The translations under genes were made by a program, and so were the position numbers. A model generated the notes under the pieces. That model worked only from the letters and a program-made list of their open reading frames with translations. It ran no database searches and was not told the DNA's origin. Shown here piece by piece: positions 9,138-20,390 of a stretch of DNA of 64,000 nt. The DNA is from an uncultured Pelagibacteraceae bacterium (GTDB lineage Bacteria > Pseudomonadota > Alphaproteobacteria > Pelagibacterales > Pelagibacteraceae): assembly GCA_902577575.1 (NCBI GenBank), contig CACGZQ010000005.1, forward strand, positions 1-64,000, given 5' to 3'. Within the stretch, counting starts at the first letter, position 1. Every line of letters begins with the position of its first letter.

Positions 9138-10994
9138 TTATTTTTCTAAGAAACTTTTTAATTGTTTTGACCTACTTGGGTGCTTTAATTTCCTTAAAGC
9201 TTTTGCTTCTATTTGTCTAATTCTTTCTCTTGTAACAGAAAATTGTAAACCAACTTCCTCTAATGTGTGATCTGTATTCATCCCAATTCCAAATCTCATT
9301 CTTAACACTCTTTCTTCTCGCGGTGTTAGTGAAGCTAAGATTTTAGTTGTTGACTCGCTCAGGTTTGATTGAATGGCTGTGTCTAGTGGTTGAAGTGCAT
9401 TTTTATCTTCTATAAAGTCACCCAAACTACTATCTTCCTCGTCGCCTACCGGAGTTTCTAAAGAGACGGGTTCTTTTGCAATTTTTAAAACTTTTCTAAC
9501 TTTTTCTAGTGGCATAGCTAATTTTTTTGCTAACTCCTCAGGAGTTGGTTCTCTACCAAATTCACTCATGATTTGTCTTTGGGTTCTAACAATCTTGTTA
9601 ATTGTTTCAATCATATGAACTGGTATTCTTATAGTTCTAGCTTGATCGGCAATCGATCGAGTTATAGCCTGCCTTATCCACCAAGTCGCATAAGTGGAAA
9701 ACTTATAACCTCTTCTGTATTCAAATTTATCTACCGCTTTCATAAGACCAATATTTCCCTCTTGGATTAGATCTAAAAATTGAAGACCGCGATTGGTATA
9801 TTTTTTTGCTATTGAAATTACTAATCTCAAATTCGCCTCTACCATTTCTTTTTTCGCTATTCTAGACTCTCTTTCACCTTTTTGAATTCTGCTTACTAGT
9901 TTTTTGAATTCTCCTACTGACAAACCAATTTTTTTACTAAATTCAATAAGTCTATCTTTTATTTCATTAAAATCTTTTTTATATTTTTTAAAGAATGCTT
10001 TCCAACTTGGGTTTTCTTTTAAAAATGACTCAAACTTTGGATTAATTTCGTTTCCAATATAATATTTTAAAAACTCCTCACGTGATATTTTGTTATCCAA
10101 AGCTAATCTTAAGAGAACACCTTCTAAAGAAACAATTTTTTTATTTTCTTTGTAATGAGACTGAACAAGTTCCTCAACTACATGTGGCGCTAATTGTAAA
10201 TTTTTAAAATTATCAACTAAAATTTCTTGTATTTTTTTAAAGTTTTTGTTTTTTGATACTGAAAGTTCTTTAGAATTGAGTAAGCAATTTAATTTCTCCA
10301 ACTGGTATTTTTGAAGTTTTGAATAATTCTTATTTAAAGAGTCTAGTAAATTTAATATTTTAGGTTTAATTTCCTCCTCCATTTTGGCGAGCGAAACGTT
10401 AAATTCATCATCTTCTGCCTGAGAATTTTCTTCATCTTTTTTTTCAACATCTTTTTCATCCTGATTTTTTGTTTTTTTATTAATTTTTAATTCATCATCA
10501 TCGTTTGAAGACTCAAAGTCTTCATAAGTAGAATCTATATCAATGATGTCTCTTACCAAAAGTTGTTGGCTTTCTATCTGCTCTTTCCATTCTTTAATCT
10601 TTTTTCCAATGATTGGGCTCTGCGTCAAAGCATTAATCATTACATCTTTACCTGCCTCAATTCTTTTGGCTATTGCGATTTCTCCTTCTCTAGATAGTAA
10701 TTCAACACCTCCCATCTCTCTTAGGTACATTCTTATTGGGTCGTCGCTTTTTTCGGAGCTTTTTTCCTCGTTGTTGTTTGTAGGTTCTTTTTTCTTATTA
10801 GATTGATACTGTGATTTTTTTTCAACGAAAGTAACTTTTTCTTCGACTAAAACTATTAATGCCTTTTCAATATTTTCGGGTGTGCTATTTCTCTTACCCA
10901 AAGATTTTCCTAACTCCTCATGAGTTATAAAACCTCTGTGCTTTCCTTTATCTAATAGTCTTTCAAATGATTTTGTAATTAATTTTTCAGCCAT
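9138..10994 (-). CDS. rpoD: RNA polymerase primary sigma factor RpoD
   Basis: [39 protein letters not shown] and [27 protein letters not shown]. Confidence 0.97.
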   Translation of the reverse strand: MAEKLITKSFERLLDKGKHRGFITHEELGKSLGKRNSTPENIEKALIVLVEEKVTFVEKKSQYQSNKKKEPTNNNEEKSSEKSDDPIRMYLREMGGVELLSREGEIAIAKRIEAGKDVMINALTQSPIIGKKIKEWKEQIESQQLLVRDIIDIDSTYEDFESSNDDDELKINKKTKNQDEKDVEKKDEENSQAEDDEFNVSLAKMEEEIKPKILNLLDSLNKNYSKLQKYQLEKLNCLLNSKELSVSKNKNFKKIQEILVDNFKNLQLAPHVVEELVQSHYKENKKIVSLEGVLLRLALDNKISREEFLKYYIGNEINPKFESFLKENPSWKAFFKKYKKDFNEIKDRLIEFSKKIGLSVGEFKKLVSRIQKGERESRIAKKEMVEANLRLVISIAKKYTNRGLQFLDLIQEGNIGLMKAVDKFEYRRGYKFSTYATWWIRQAITRSIADQARTIRIPVHMIETINKIVRTQRQIMSEFGREPTPEELAKKLAMPLEKVRKVLKIAKEPVSLETPVGDEEDSSLGDFIEDKNALQPLDTAIQSNLSESTTKILASLTPREERVLRMRFGIGMNTDHTLEEVGLQFSVTRERIRQIEAKALRKLKHPSRSKQLKSFLEK

Positions 10995-11047
10995 AAAAGA
11001 AATGTAAAGTATATATAATGACTAAGTTAGAAAAATCCACACAATAA

Positions 11048-12829
11048 TTAATCCCTATTTAATTGACTTTTAAGCTCAATTAATTCTGAATATGAGCTTT
11101 CATCTAAATTATTTATTAATTTTTTTTCTAAGGATTCTATTTTTTTTAAATTATTTTGCTCTTTAAAATCTATTATCAATTCATCTAAAAATTCCGTGAT
11201 CTGAACAGTATTTTTACCTTTTAAAATAATCTGAACATTAGAAAGATCCTGTATCTCTTTTAAAAGATCGTTATAACTCTCGTTAATATTAGATTTTAAT
11301 GAGTTAATATCATTTTCTTTTGTAAGAAATTTTATAATTTCGTTTTTAAGGTCATTATTTTTTTCTGAAAAAAAATCTAATTGAGACAGTACTTCAATCT
11401 TATTGGATGCAATGTTTGCATGATTTAAAATAATATATAAAATTGAAAATTCAATTATCTCTAATTTAGAAAAATTTTGTTTCTTTTGATAAAGTAGTTT
11501 TGTCTCTTTTAGAATTTTAAAATCTTTTTTTTTGAAAAATTTATTATTCTTTTTAAACGATTGTAGAGGAGTTAAGTTACCTAATTTTTCCAAGAAATCT
11601 TCTAATACATATTTTTTTAAAGTTTCATCTTGAATTGAATAAGCTAAATTTTTAATTTCTTTCTCAAATTTGGATACTTCATAAGGACTCTTTAGATCTA
11701 TTTTATTTAAATGATAATTCCAAATATATGTTTGTATAATTTCTTTTCCTTTAAGCAGTTTCAAAAGACCAGACTTACCATTTTGTTTTACAAAATCATC
11801 CGGGTCTTTACCTTTTGGCATTACAGAAAAATAGATTTTATTTTTTTCATTAATAAAAGGAAATAATTTTTCTGCGATTCTTAAGGCAGCTTTTTGACCA
11901 CTTTCATCTCCATCTAAACAAACAATAGGGTTAGAAAAGAATTTCCAAATCAAGGAAATTTGTCTATCTGTAATTGCAGTTCCAGAATTAGCTATTACAT
12001 TTTTTATTCCTGAAGAATACACACTAACTACATCCATGTAGCCCTCAACAATCAAAATTTCGTCGGTTTCTGATCTAAGATTTTTAGCTTTATCTAAATT
12101 AAAAATCATATTTCCTTTTTTATAAAATTCTGTTTCTGGAGAATTAATATATTTAGCTAATTTACTATCTCGAAATATTCTGCCACCAAATGCTATAGTA
12201 TCGCCTGTAATATTATTTACCGGAAAAATTATTCTAGAATTAAATCTATCAATGTTTTTCCCTGTTTTATCACTTTTATAGTATAAACCTGTTAAATTTA
12301 TTTCATCTTCAGAATATCTTTTTTTAAGATTATCGTAAAAATCATTTTTCCATGGAACATAGCCTAATTGAAATTCATCAATTGTTTCTTTTTTTAAACC
12401 TCTGTTGTTTAGATATTCCAATGCTTCTTTGTAATCAGGATTAAATAACTGTTGATTAAAAAATTTAGTATAATCTTTAAAAATATTTTTATAAGTTTGA
12501 AATCGTTGATCTTTCTTTTTATCAAAATTTGAAAATCTATATGGCTGCATACCAGCTTCGGATGCTAAAGTTCTAACAGCTTCACCGAATCCCATAGATT
12601 TTGTTTTCATTAAAAAATCAAAAATATTTCCATGTTCTCCTGTGGCAAAGCAATGATAAAACTCTTTTTCATCATTCACTGTAAAAGATGGTGTTTTTTC
12701 ATTTTTAAAAGGCGATAAACCCACAAACTCTTTACCTCTTTTTTTTAACTGTACTGATTTTCCAACCACTTGAGATACTTTTAATCTTAATTTTATTTCG
12801 TCAAGATATTCTTTTGGATATTTCATCAA
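11048..12829 (-). CDS. dnaG: DNA primase DnaG
   Basis: SPFKNEKTPSFTVND, EGYMDVVS toprim motif, CLDGDESGQKAALR. Confidence 0.96.
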   Translation of the reverse strand: MMKYPKEYLDEIKLRLKVSQVVGKSVQLKKRGKEFVGLSPFKNEKTPSFTVNDEKEFYHCFATGEHGNIFDFLMKTKSMGFGEAVRTLASEAGMQPYRFSNFDKKKDQRFQTYKNIFKDYTKFFNQQLFNPDYKEALEYLNNRGLKKETIDEFQLGYVPWKNDFYDNLKKRYSEDEINLTGLYYKSDKTGKNIDRFNSRIIFPVNNITGDTIAFGGRIFRDSKLAKYINSPETEFYKKGNMIFNLDKAKNLRSETDEILIVEGYMDVVSVYSSGIKNVIANSGTAITDRQISLIWKFFSNPIVCLDGDESGQKAALRIAEKLFPFINEKNKIYFSVMPKGKDPDDFVKQNGKSGLLKLLKGKEIIQTYIWNYHLNKIDLKSPYEVSKFEKEIKNLAYSIQDETLKKYVLEDFLEKLGNLTPLQSFKKNNKFFKKKDFKILKETKLLYQKKQNFSKLEIIEFSILYIILNHANIASNKIEVLSQLDFFSEKNNDLKNEIIKFLTKENDINSLKSNINESYNDLLKEIQDLSNVQIILKGKNTVQITEFLDELIIDFKEQNNLKKIESLEKKLINNLDESSYSELIELKSQLNRD

Positions 12830-13281
12830 CTTAAAAGACCTTTTAAAATTGTACTTACTTTTGAAAAATCTAAATTATCGGCATGTTTTGATTTTAAGGC
12901 ACCCATAATTTTACCCATATCTTTCATTGAAGAGGCTCCGACAGATTTAATTGTATCTTGGCAGATTTTTTTTGTTTCCTCTTCACTTAGTTGTTTTGGT
13001 AAAAATGTATTTATCACTTCTATCTCTTTTTTTTCGTTTTCAAGGAGTTCATTTCGCCCTGCTTTTTCGTAAACTTCACAAGACTCATTTCTTTGTTTTA
13101 TCATTTTTTTTAATAGCGAAATAATGTCACTATCCTTTATCTCTTTTTGACCCTTCGTACGTCCTGCAATTTCCGCATCTTTTAGAGCCGAAACTATTAA
13201 TCTTAATGTGGGGTATATGTTTTTATCTTTAGCTCTTAATGCGTCATTCAGCTTATCTTCAATTTTTTTTTTCAGAGACAT
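12826..13281 (-). CDS. GatB/YqeY domain protein
   Basis: MSLKKKIEDKLNDALRAKDKNIYPTLRLIVSALKDAEI...; ORF track start 13305 looks over-extended. Confidence 0.9.
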   Translation of the reverse strand: MSLKKKIEDKLNDALRAKDKNIYPTLRLIVSALKDAEIAGRTKGQKEIKDSDIISLLKKMIKQRNESCEVYEKAGRNELLENEKKEIEVINTFLPKQLSEEETKKICQDTIKSVGASSMKDMGKIMGALKSKHADNLDFSKVSTILKGLLS

Positions 13282-13312
13282 AATTAAATTTATTATTTTA
13301 ATCACAATTCTA

Positions 13313-14614
13313 ATGCAAAATAAAAAGAACTTTCTTGACGATTTTAATTCTATTTCATATGTTGCGCAAAATCATGTTTATAAGTTTTTTACTTTAACTC
13401 ATGAGTTGTATTTGAAGAAGTCTAGTCAAAATATAAACTCTTATAAAAATCTTAAAAAGATCGACTCCACAGCTATTCTGGTTCTTCAAAACGGCAAGTT
13501 TTTTAAAGGCGTAGGTTTAGGTTACAAAGGCACTGCAACTGGTGAGGTATGTTTTAATACTTCTATTACTGGTTACCAAGAAATTATATCCGACCCTTCC
13601 TATGCTGATCAGATTATAAATTTTACCTTTCCGCACATTGGAAATGTTGGAACGAATAAAGAAGATCACGAGTCGGACAAGATTTGGACTAAAGGAGTAA
13701 TAATAAATACGGAAATAACTAATCCATCAAATTACAGATCTTTAAAACATTTAGATCAATGGTTAAAAAAAAATAAGATTGTTGGAATAACTGGTATTGA
13801 TACAAGAAATTTAACAAATTTAATTAGAGATAAAGGTGCTCCTAAGGGAACGATATCTTTTTACAACAAAAATAAATTAAATATTAAAAAACTGATTAAA
13901 ATAACTAATAAATGGAGTGGCCTAAAAAACCTTGATTTAGCAAAAATAGTTACCACTAAAAAAAATTATTTGTGGCAAGATTATAAAACATGGAAAAAGG
14001 GAAATGGATATTTAAAAAATAAAAAAAAATCATTACATGTGGTTGCAATAGATTACGGAATAAAGAAAAATATTCTAAGATATTTTTCTGATTTTAATTG
14101 TAAAGTTACAATTGTACCATGCAAAACAGATGCAAAAGATATTATAAAACTCAAGCCTAATGGAATATTCTTATCAAATGGACCCGGAGATCCCGCCGCA
14201 ACAGGAAAATACGCAATACCTACAATTCAAAAATTAATAAAAAAAAAATTACCATTATTTGGAATCTGTTTAGGCCATCAAATCTTAGCTTTAGCACTCG
14301 GTGCTAAGACAGAAAAAATGAAATTAGGACATAGAGGAGCTAACCATCCTGTTAAAAATTTGATTGAAGGTAATGTTGAGATCACAAGTCAGAATCACGG
14401 ATTTGAAGTAGTAAAAAAAGGTATTCCTAAAAATATAAGAGTTACTCACCAGTCTTTATTTGACAACAGCATTGAGGGTATCGAGTTAAAAAACAAACCC
14501 GTTTTTTCAGTTCAATATCATCCAGAGTCTAACCCTGGTCCTCAAGATAGTGTTTATTTATTTGATAAATTTGTGAAGAGTATGAAAAAAAATGCCAAAA
14601 AGAAAAGATATTAA
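13313..14614 (+). CDS. carA: Carbamoyl-phosphate synthase small subunit
   Basis: [51 protein letters not shown]; start uncertain (about 50 aa N-terminal extension). Confidence 0.93.
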   Translation: MQNKKNFLDDFNSISYVAQNHVYKFFTLTHELYLKKSSQNINSYKNLKKIDSTAILVLQNGKFFKGVGLGYKGTATGEVCFNTSITGYQEIISDPSYADQIINFTFPHIGNVGTNKEDHESDKIWTKGVIINTEITNPSNYRSLKHLDQWLKKNKIVGITGIDTRNLTNLIRDKGAPKGTISFYNKNKLNIKKLIKITNKWSGLKNLDLAKIVTTKKNYLWQDYKTWKKGNGYLKNKKKSLHVVAIDYGIKKNILRYFSDFNCKVTIVPCKTDAKDIIKLKPNGIFLSNGPGDPAATGKYAIPTIQKLIKKKLPLFGICLGHQILALALGAKTEKMKLGHRGANHPVKNLIEGNVEITSQNHGFEVVKKGIPKNIRVTHQSLFDNSIEGIELKNKPVFSVQYHPESNPGPQDSVYLFDKFVKSMKKNAKKKRY

Positions 14615-17600
14615 AAAAGTTTTAGTTGTTGGTGCAGGGCCAATAATTATTGGGCAAGCTTGCGAGTTTGATTATTCAGGCACTCAGGCCTGTAAAGCTT
14701 TAAAAGATGAAGGGTTCAAAGTAATTTTAATTAATTCAAACCCAGCAACGATTATGACGGATCCAAATGTTGCTGATAAAACTTATATTGAACCTATAAC
14801 AATAGAAGTTCTTGAAAAAATTCTTATCAAAGAAAAACCTGATGCAATTTTGCCAACTATGGGTGGTCAAACTGCATTAAATTTAGCAATGGAGGCAGAA
14901 AAAAAAGGAATTTTAAAAAAATACAAAATTGAACTCATAGGTGCTAACTCTAAAGCTATATCCAATGCTGAAGATAGAAAAAAGTTTAGAAAAAATATGA
15001 TAGAGATTGGTTTAGATCTTCCCAAATCAAAAATAGTAAATAATTTTAAACAATCTTCAAAGGTATTAAAACAAATCGGATTGCCGGCAATTGTAAGACC
15101 AGCATTTACTTTAGGCGGTTTAGGGGGTGGTATAGCAAAGAGTAGAAAAGATTTTTATAAGATTATAAAAAATGGGCTTCACGAGTCACCTGTTAATCAA
15201 GTCTTAGTTGAGGAGTGTTTAGAGGGTTGGAAAGAATTTGAGATGGAAGTTGTCAGAGATAAAAATGACAATTGCATTATTATTTGCTCAATAGAAAATT
15301 TAGATCCCATGGGAATTCATACTGGGGACTCGGTTACTATCGCTCCAGCACTTACTTTGACCGACAAAGAGTATCAAGTTATGAGGAATGCATCTATAGC
15401 TTGCTTAAGAAAAATTGGTGTAGAAACTGGGGGATCAAATGTTCAATTTGCCATAAATCCGAAAAATGGAAGAATGGTGATTATTGAGATGAACCCTAGG
15501 GTTTCAAGATCATCAGCGCTTGCTTCCAAAGCCACAGGGTTTCCAATAGCTAAAGTTGCAGCAAAGTTAGCTGTTGGTTACACATTAGACGAATTAAAAA
15601 ATGAAATTACGAAAGTTACACCAGCATCTTTTGAGCCCACAATAGACTATGTGGTTACTAAAATCCCAAGATTTACTTTTGAAAAATTCTCCTCTTCAGC
15701 TGCAGTTTTAGGTACATCAATGAAATCGGTGGGAGAAGCAATGGCTATTGGTAGAAATTTTAAAGAGTCTCTCCAAAAAGCTTTAGTGTCTCTTGAGACA
15801 GGTTTTTCAGGATTAGACCAAATATTTAATTTAAATACGAAACAAATTAGAAAAAAACTTAAAGAAAATATTCCAAATAAGATTTTACTTGTCGGAGAGG
15901 CTATAAGAAAAAAAATAAATTTAGAGGATATTAATAAACTTTCAAAAATTGACCCTTGGTTTTTAAACCAAATAAAAGAAATCATAGAGAATGAAATTAA
16001 AATAAAGAAAAAAGGTCTTCCTAAAAATTTCAATGAATTTAATTATATTAAGTCGATAGGATTTTCTGACAAAAAATTAGCTGAACTTACGAATATTTCA
16101 GAGACATTAATTAGAAAAAAAAGAATAGCTTTAAAAGTTTTACCAGTTTATAAAAAAGTCGATACTTGTGCTGCTGAATTTAAATCTTTTACTCCATATA
16201 TGTATTCTACTTATCAAAGAAATTTCTCCTCTAATTTAGAATGTGAAGCCGATCCCTCTAACAGAGATAAAATTATAATTCTGGGTGGGGGCCCTAATAG
16301 AATTGGCCAGGGAATAGAATTTGATTATTGTTGTTGCCAAGCTAGTTTTGCTCTTAAGGAAGCTAAATATGAAACTATAATGGTGAATTGTAACCCAGAA
16401 ACCGTTTCAACAGATTACGACACCAGTGATAGATTATATTTTGAACCTTTAATAGATGAGTATGTTTTCAATATAATAAAAAGGGAGAAATCAAAAGGTA
16501 ATGTAAAAGGTGTTATTGCTCAATTTGGAGGGCAAACTCCAATTAAACTTGCAAAATTTTTACACGAAAACAAGCTTCCAATTTTAGGGACTCAATATTC
16601 TTCAATTGATCTTGCTGAAGATAGAGATAGATTTAGAGATCTTTTAAATAAACTTAATTTAAATCAAGCTGAAAGCGGTATCGCTAGAACCTTTCCTCAA
16701 GCAATAAAAATTGCTGATAAAATTGGTTTGCCTTTAATGGTAAGACCTTCTTATGTATTAGGTGGAAGAGCAATGGAGATTGTTCATGAAAAAAGCCAAC
16801 TTAAAAACTTTGTAAAAGAAGCATTTAAAGTAGCCGAAAAAAATCCAATCTTAATTGATAAGTTTATTGATAATGCAATGGAAGTTGATGTTGATGCAAT
16901 ATCAGACGGTAAAAATGTTTTTGTGGCTGGAATTATGCAGCACATTGAAGAAGCTGGAATACACTCTGGTGACTCGGCATGTAGTTTGCCTCCCGTATCA
17001 ATAAAATCTTTTTTACTAAAAGAAATCGAAAATCAAACAAAAAAATTAGCCTTAGCTCTTAAAGTTAAAGGTTTTATGAATGTTCAATATGCAATTAAGA
17101 AAGATCAAATTTATGTAATAGAGGTTAATCCAAGAGCTAGTAGAACCGTTCCATTTGTTTCAAAAGCGAAAAATTTACCTCTTGCTAAAATAGCCTCAAG
17201 AGTAATGGCAGGAGAAAAATTATCAAATTTCAATTTAAAAAGTAAGACAAAAGATATGTTTGCAGTAAAAGAAGCGGTCTTTCCATTTAACAAATTTCCA
17301 AACAGCGATCTTTTACTTGGGCCAGAAATGAAATCTACTGGTGAAGTTATGGGTTTTGATAAAAATTTTGGAATGGCTTTTGCTAAAAGTCAAATTGCGG
17401 CCTCTAACTCTCTTCCTAAAAAGGGCCTAGCTTTTATTTCTTTAAAAAATAGTCATAAAGAAGAAGGTGTTCAACTAGCAAAACAATTAGTTAAGTTAAA
17501 TTTTAAACTTTGTGGGACTAGAGGTACTGCTGATTATATTAGCAAACATGGGATTAAGTGTAAAAAGATTAATAAAGTAAATCAGGGATCTCCTCATATT

Positions 17601-17816
17601 GTCGACATTCTAAATACTAAAAAAATAGCATTAGTTATTAATACAGGTGGCGGAAATAGTGAAGCTCAGTTAACCGATGCGGTAGCTTTAAGAAGGGCAA
17701 CTTTAGCTAACAAAGTTCCATATTGCACGAATATGTCAACGGCCAAAGTTTGTTTGGAAGGTATTAAATCTCTAAAATTAAAAGATATCAGCGTAACTTC
17801 TTTACAAGATCTTTAA
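14592..17816 (+). CDS. carB: Carbamoyl-phosphate synthase large subunit
   Basis: Two ATP-grasp halves, [40 protein letters not shown]-terminal MGS domain. Confidence 0.98.
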   Translation: MPKRKDIKKVLVVGAGPIIIGQACEFDYSGTQACKALKDEGFKVILINSNPATIMTDPNVADKTYIEPITIEVLEKILIKEKPDAILPTMGGQTALNLAMEAEKKGILKKYKIELIGANSKAISNAEDRKKFRKNMIEIGLDLPKSKIVNNFKQSSKVLKQIGLPAIVRPAFTLGGLGGGIAKSRKDFYKIIKNGLHESPVNQVLVEECLEGWKEFEMEVVRDKNDNCIIICSIENLDPMGIHTGDSVTIAPALTLTDKEYQVMRNASIACLRKIGVETGGSNVQFAINPKNGRMVIIEMNPRVSRSSALASKATGFPIAKVAAKLAVGYTLDELKNEITKVTPASFEPTIDYVVTKIPRFTFEKFSSSAAVLGTSMKSVGEAMAIGRNFKESLQKALVSLETGFSGLDQIFNLNTKQIRKKLKENIPNKILLVGEAIRKKINLEDINKLSKIDPWFLNQIKEIIENEIKIKKKGLPKNFNEFNYIKSIGFSDKKLAELTNISETLIRKKRIALKVLPVYKKVDTCAAEFKSFTPYMYSTYQRNFSSNLECEADPSNRDKIIILGGGPNRIGQGIEFDYCCCQASFALKEAKYETIMVNCNPETVSTDYDTSDRLYFEPLIDEYVFNIIKREKSKGNVKGVIAQFGGQTPIKLAKFLHENKLPILGTQYSSIDLAEDRDRFRDLLNKLNLNQAESGIARTFPQAIKIADKIGLPLMVRPSYVLGGRAMEIVHEKSQLKNFVKEAFKVAEKNPILIDKFIDNAMEVDVDAISDGKNVFVAGIMQHIEEAGIHSGDSACSLPPVSIKSFLLKEIENQTKKLALALKVKGFMNVQYAIKKDQIYVIEVNPRASRTVPFVSKAKNLPLAKIASRVMAGEKLSNFNLKSKTKDMFAVKEAVFPFNKFPNSDLLLGPEMKSTGEVMGFDKNFGMAFAKSQIAASNSLPKKGLAFISLKNSHKEEGVQLAKQLVKLNFKLCGTRGTADYISKHGIKCKKINKVNQGSPHIVDILNTKKIALVINTGGGNSEAQLTDAVALRRATLANKVPYCTNMSTAKVCLEGIKSLKLKDISVTSLQDL

Positions 17817-18478
17817 CTTTTAACTTTCCAATCAGTCTCGAAAGTAACATAGTTTATTTGGATACATCTTCTCTCTTTTTTAATTTCTTTTTTTTCCATT
17901 CCGTGCCAAGTGTTTGGCCCGCTTGTGAAGAAATATCCATAATTATGTTTGTAAGGAACTGTTTTAACTTTGTTTAACTTTGTATCATAAAAATCAGTTC
18001 CTAAATTCTCCGACTCATTATGTAAATTAACAAAAACTATTGATGACATTAACTTCTCTTCAATATCACAGTGAGGTTTAAGCCAAAATCCCTCTCGGTC
18101 ACAAATCACCTCTAATCTCACATAAGAATTACTTAAATCTTTTCCAATTAATGAACCTATCTTTTTGTAAACATCTGGTGATCTCAATTCCTCAATAAAT
18201 TTTGTTAAGTTAGGAAATTGAGTAGAATTTTCTTTAGTAACATAGCATCTAAGTTTTTTTGCTTTCCCACCATTTTTAATTCCAGGTCTAAAAGACCCTT
18301 CCCCTCCATCTATTGCTCTTGTTCCATCATAATTTAAATTTTGTTTTCTTGGATCAGCTATTTCAGCATTACAAATTTCTTTTATTGCAGTCCCAGTTAA
18401 AGGTTCATTAATTTCAAAATGCTTGAAAGGATCATTAAATTGCTTTGTTCGGGTCTGTAAAGATTTAAATAATTCCAT
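17813..18478 (-). CDS. Fe(II)/2-oxoglutarate-dependent dioxygenase-like protein
   Basis: [11 protein letters not shown] (HxD) and distal TWHGM...RRCIQINYV (H...R) with spacing suggestive of the DSBH fold. Confidence 0.65.
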   Translation of the reverse strand: MELFKSLQTRTKQFNDPFKHFEINEPLTGTAIKEICNAEIADPRKQNLNYDGTRAIDGGEGSFRPGIKNGGKAKKLRCYVTKENSTQFPNLTKFIEELRSPDVYKKIGSLIGKDLSNSYVRLEVICDREGFWLKPHCDIEEKLMSSIVFVNLHNESENLGTDFYDTKLNKVKTVPYKHNYGYFFTSGPNTWHGMEKKEIKKERRCIQINYVTFETDWKVKS

Positions 18479-19415
18479 TTAATTTCATTTTTTCTTTTAT
18501 AATTGGAGCAATCCTATTAACCTCATCTAACTTATCATAGCTCCAATTGTCAATACTGCCATTTAGTTTTTTGGTAATTCCTAGTTTCTCAAATTGATCA
18601 TAAAATCTGTAGAATCTAATGCTTGGTCTTAAAGATTTCATCATAGCTACATAAACTGGTTTACCGGTCACAGCTGCTTCTGAAATCATAGACGTCGAGT
18701 CACAAGTAACGACTATATAATCAGCATTTGATAAAGAGCTTAAATAAGCTTTTTTATCAACTGTCTTAATAACATAATGATTAAAACCAAAAGCTTCATT
18801 TGCTTTTTTTATAATACTCTCTGGGGTTCTGTAAGATGGAATGACAATTAACTTATATTTATCAGTTGTAAATAAAGTTTTAACTTTATTAAAAATTATA
18901 TTAATTTGATTATCTGTAAATTTATAATATTTATTAGGTCCACCTAATACAAATGCTACTATTTGTTTTTTGTCTTTTTTAATTTCAAGGTAATTAGAGT
19001 TTTTTATAATTTCTTTTTTTGTTAAATAATGTATTGCGCCTTTCGTTGTAATCACATTATCCCCTTTTAAGTTATCGTGTTCTGGACTTATAATTAAATC
19101 AAAATGTTGAAAAGATACTTTTGGATCTTGGATGTGAATATTAAAGATTTCTTTACCAAACCTTTTTTTTAGTGCTATTGAAGGTATCACGCTTTTTCTG
19201 CCACAAGATATTACAATTTTGCTATCGCAAACAAATTTTTCTGTTAATAAATTTTCAGATATTGGTGTAAGTTTTGGAGGAACAAAATTCCAAATAGGTT
19301 TCAATTTAATTTCCTTATGTTTAAAGGAAAGTTTCAAGGCCTTGGCTAAGCCCTCAACCTGGCTTACCATTCCGTGCATACCTTGTGTTAAAAGAAGTGC
19401 TTTTAATTCCAACAT
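18465..19415 (-). CDS. ELM1-family (mitochondrial fission ELM1-like, DUF1022) protein
   Basis: TQGMHGMVSQVEGLAKAL, HIQDPKVSFQHFDLIISPEHD, VTCDSTSMISEAAVTGKPVYV. Confidence 0.82.
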   Translation of the reverse strand: MLELKALLLTQGMHGMVSQVEGLAKALKLSFKHKEIKLKPIWNFVPPKLTPISENLLTEKFVCDSKIVISCGRKSVIPSIALKKRFGKEIFNIHIQDPKVSFQHFDLIISPEHDNLKGDNVITTKGAIHYLTKKEIIKNSNYLEIKKDKKQIVAFVLGGPNKYYKFTDNQINIIFNKVKTLFTTDKYKLIVIPSYRTPESIIKKANEAFGFNHYVIKTVDKKAYLSSLSNADYIVVTCDSTSMISEAAVTGKPVYVAMMKSLRPSIRFYRFYDQFEKLGITKKLNGSIDNWSYDKLDEVNRIAPIIKEKMKLNGII

Positions 19416-19439
19416 TCGTTACTATATAAACATTTAAAT

Positions 19440-20390
19440 ATGAATAATAAATCAACTAAGCATACAAAAGTGTTAATTCTTGGATCAGGTCCAGCTGGTT
19501 ATACAGCGGCTATTTATGCGGCTAGGGCAATGCTAAAACCTATTCTTGTTCATGGATCTCAGCCAGGTGGGCAATTAACCACTACCACAGATGTTGAAAA
19601 TTACCCTGGGTATTCAAAGGTGATTCAGGGACCTTGGCTAATGGATGAAATGAAAGGTCAAGCTGAGGCTGTTGGAACTGAAATGATACAAGATCATATT
19701 AGTAAAGTTGATTTAACAAAAAAACCTTTCACCGCAACAGGTGATAGTGGTCAAGTTTACACCGCTGATAGTTTTATAATTTCTACAGGAGCACAGGCAA
19801 GATGGTTGAATTTAAAATCTGAGCAAGATTTTAGAGGTTTTGGAGTTTCGGCTTGTGCTACATGTGATGGATTTTTTTTTAAAGAAAAACAAGTTGCTGT
19901 AGTCGGCGGAGGAAATGCAGCAGTTGAAGAAGCAATGTTTTTAACTAAGTTTGCTTCTAAAGTTTATTTGATACATAGAAGAAATGAATTAAGAGCAGAG
20001 AAGATGCTTCAAGCTAAATTAAAAGCTAACAAAAAAATAGAAATAATTTGGGATACTGTAGTTGAGGATGTTATTGGAACCAAAGAACCTAAAACCGTTA
20101 ATGCTTTAAAGATTAAAAATGTTAAAGATAATAAATCAAAAGATCTTAAAGTTGACGGTTTATTTATTGCGATAGGTCACGATCCAGCCACGTCTTTATT
20201 TAAAGATCAATTGAAAATGGATAAAGAAGGATACTTGATAACTAAACCTGACTCTACAGCGACAAATATACCTGGGGTTTTTGCTGCAGGAGATGTAAAA
20301 GATAAAATTTTTAGACAAGCTGTTACTGCTGCTGGAATGGGCTGTATGTCGGCACTTGAGGCTGAAAAATATCTATCAGAGGTCAACTAA
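19440..20390 (+). CDS. trxB: Thioredoxin reductase
   Basis: GSGPAGYTAAIYAARA, CATCDG active site, VVGGGNAAVEEA, GVFAAGDV. Confidence 0.96.
   Translation: MNNKSTKHTKVLILGSGPAGYTAAIYAARAMLKPILVHGSQPGGQLTTTTDVENYPGYSKVIQGPWLMDEMKGQAEAVGTEMIQDHISKVDLTKKPFTATGDSGQVYTADSFIISTGAQARWLNLKSEQDFRGFGVSACATCDGFFFKEKQVAVVGGGNAAVEEAMFLTKFASKVYLIHRRNELRAEKMLQAKLKANKKIEIIWDTVVEDVIGTKEPKTVNALKIKNVKDNKSKDLKVDGLFIAIGHDPATSLFKDQLKMDKEGYLITKPDSTATNIPGVFAAGDVKDKIFRQAVTAAGMGCMSALEAEKYLSEVN

Noticed and set aside
15272-15487. Alternate-frame ORF inside carB
   Set aside because: Shadow ORF; the carB frame is continuous and conserved throughout.
15647-16033. 128-aa antisense ORF within carB
   Set aside because: Antisense of a conserved ATP-grasp enzyme; hydrophobic composition reflects reverse complement of Lys/Glu-rich codons.
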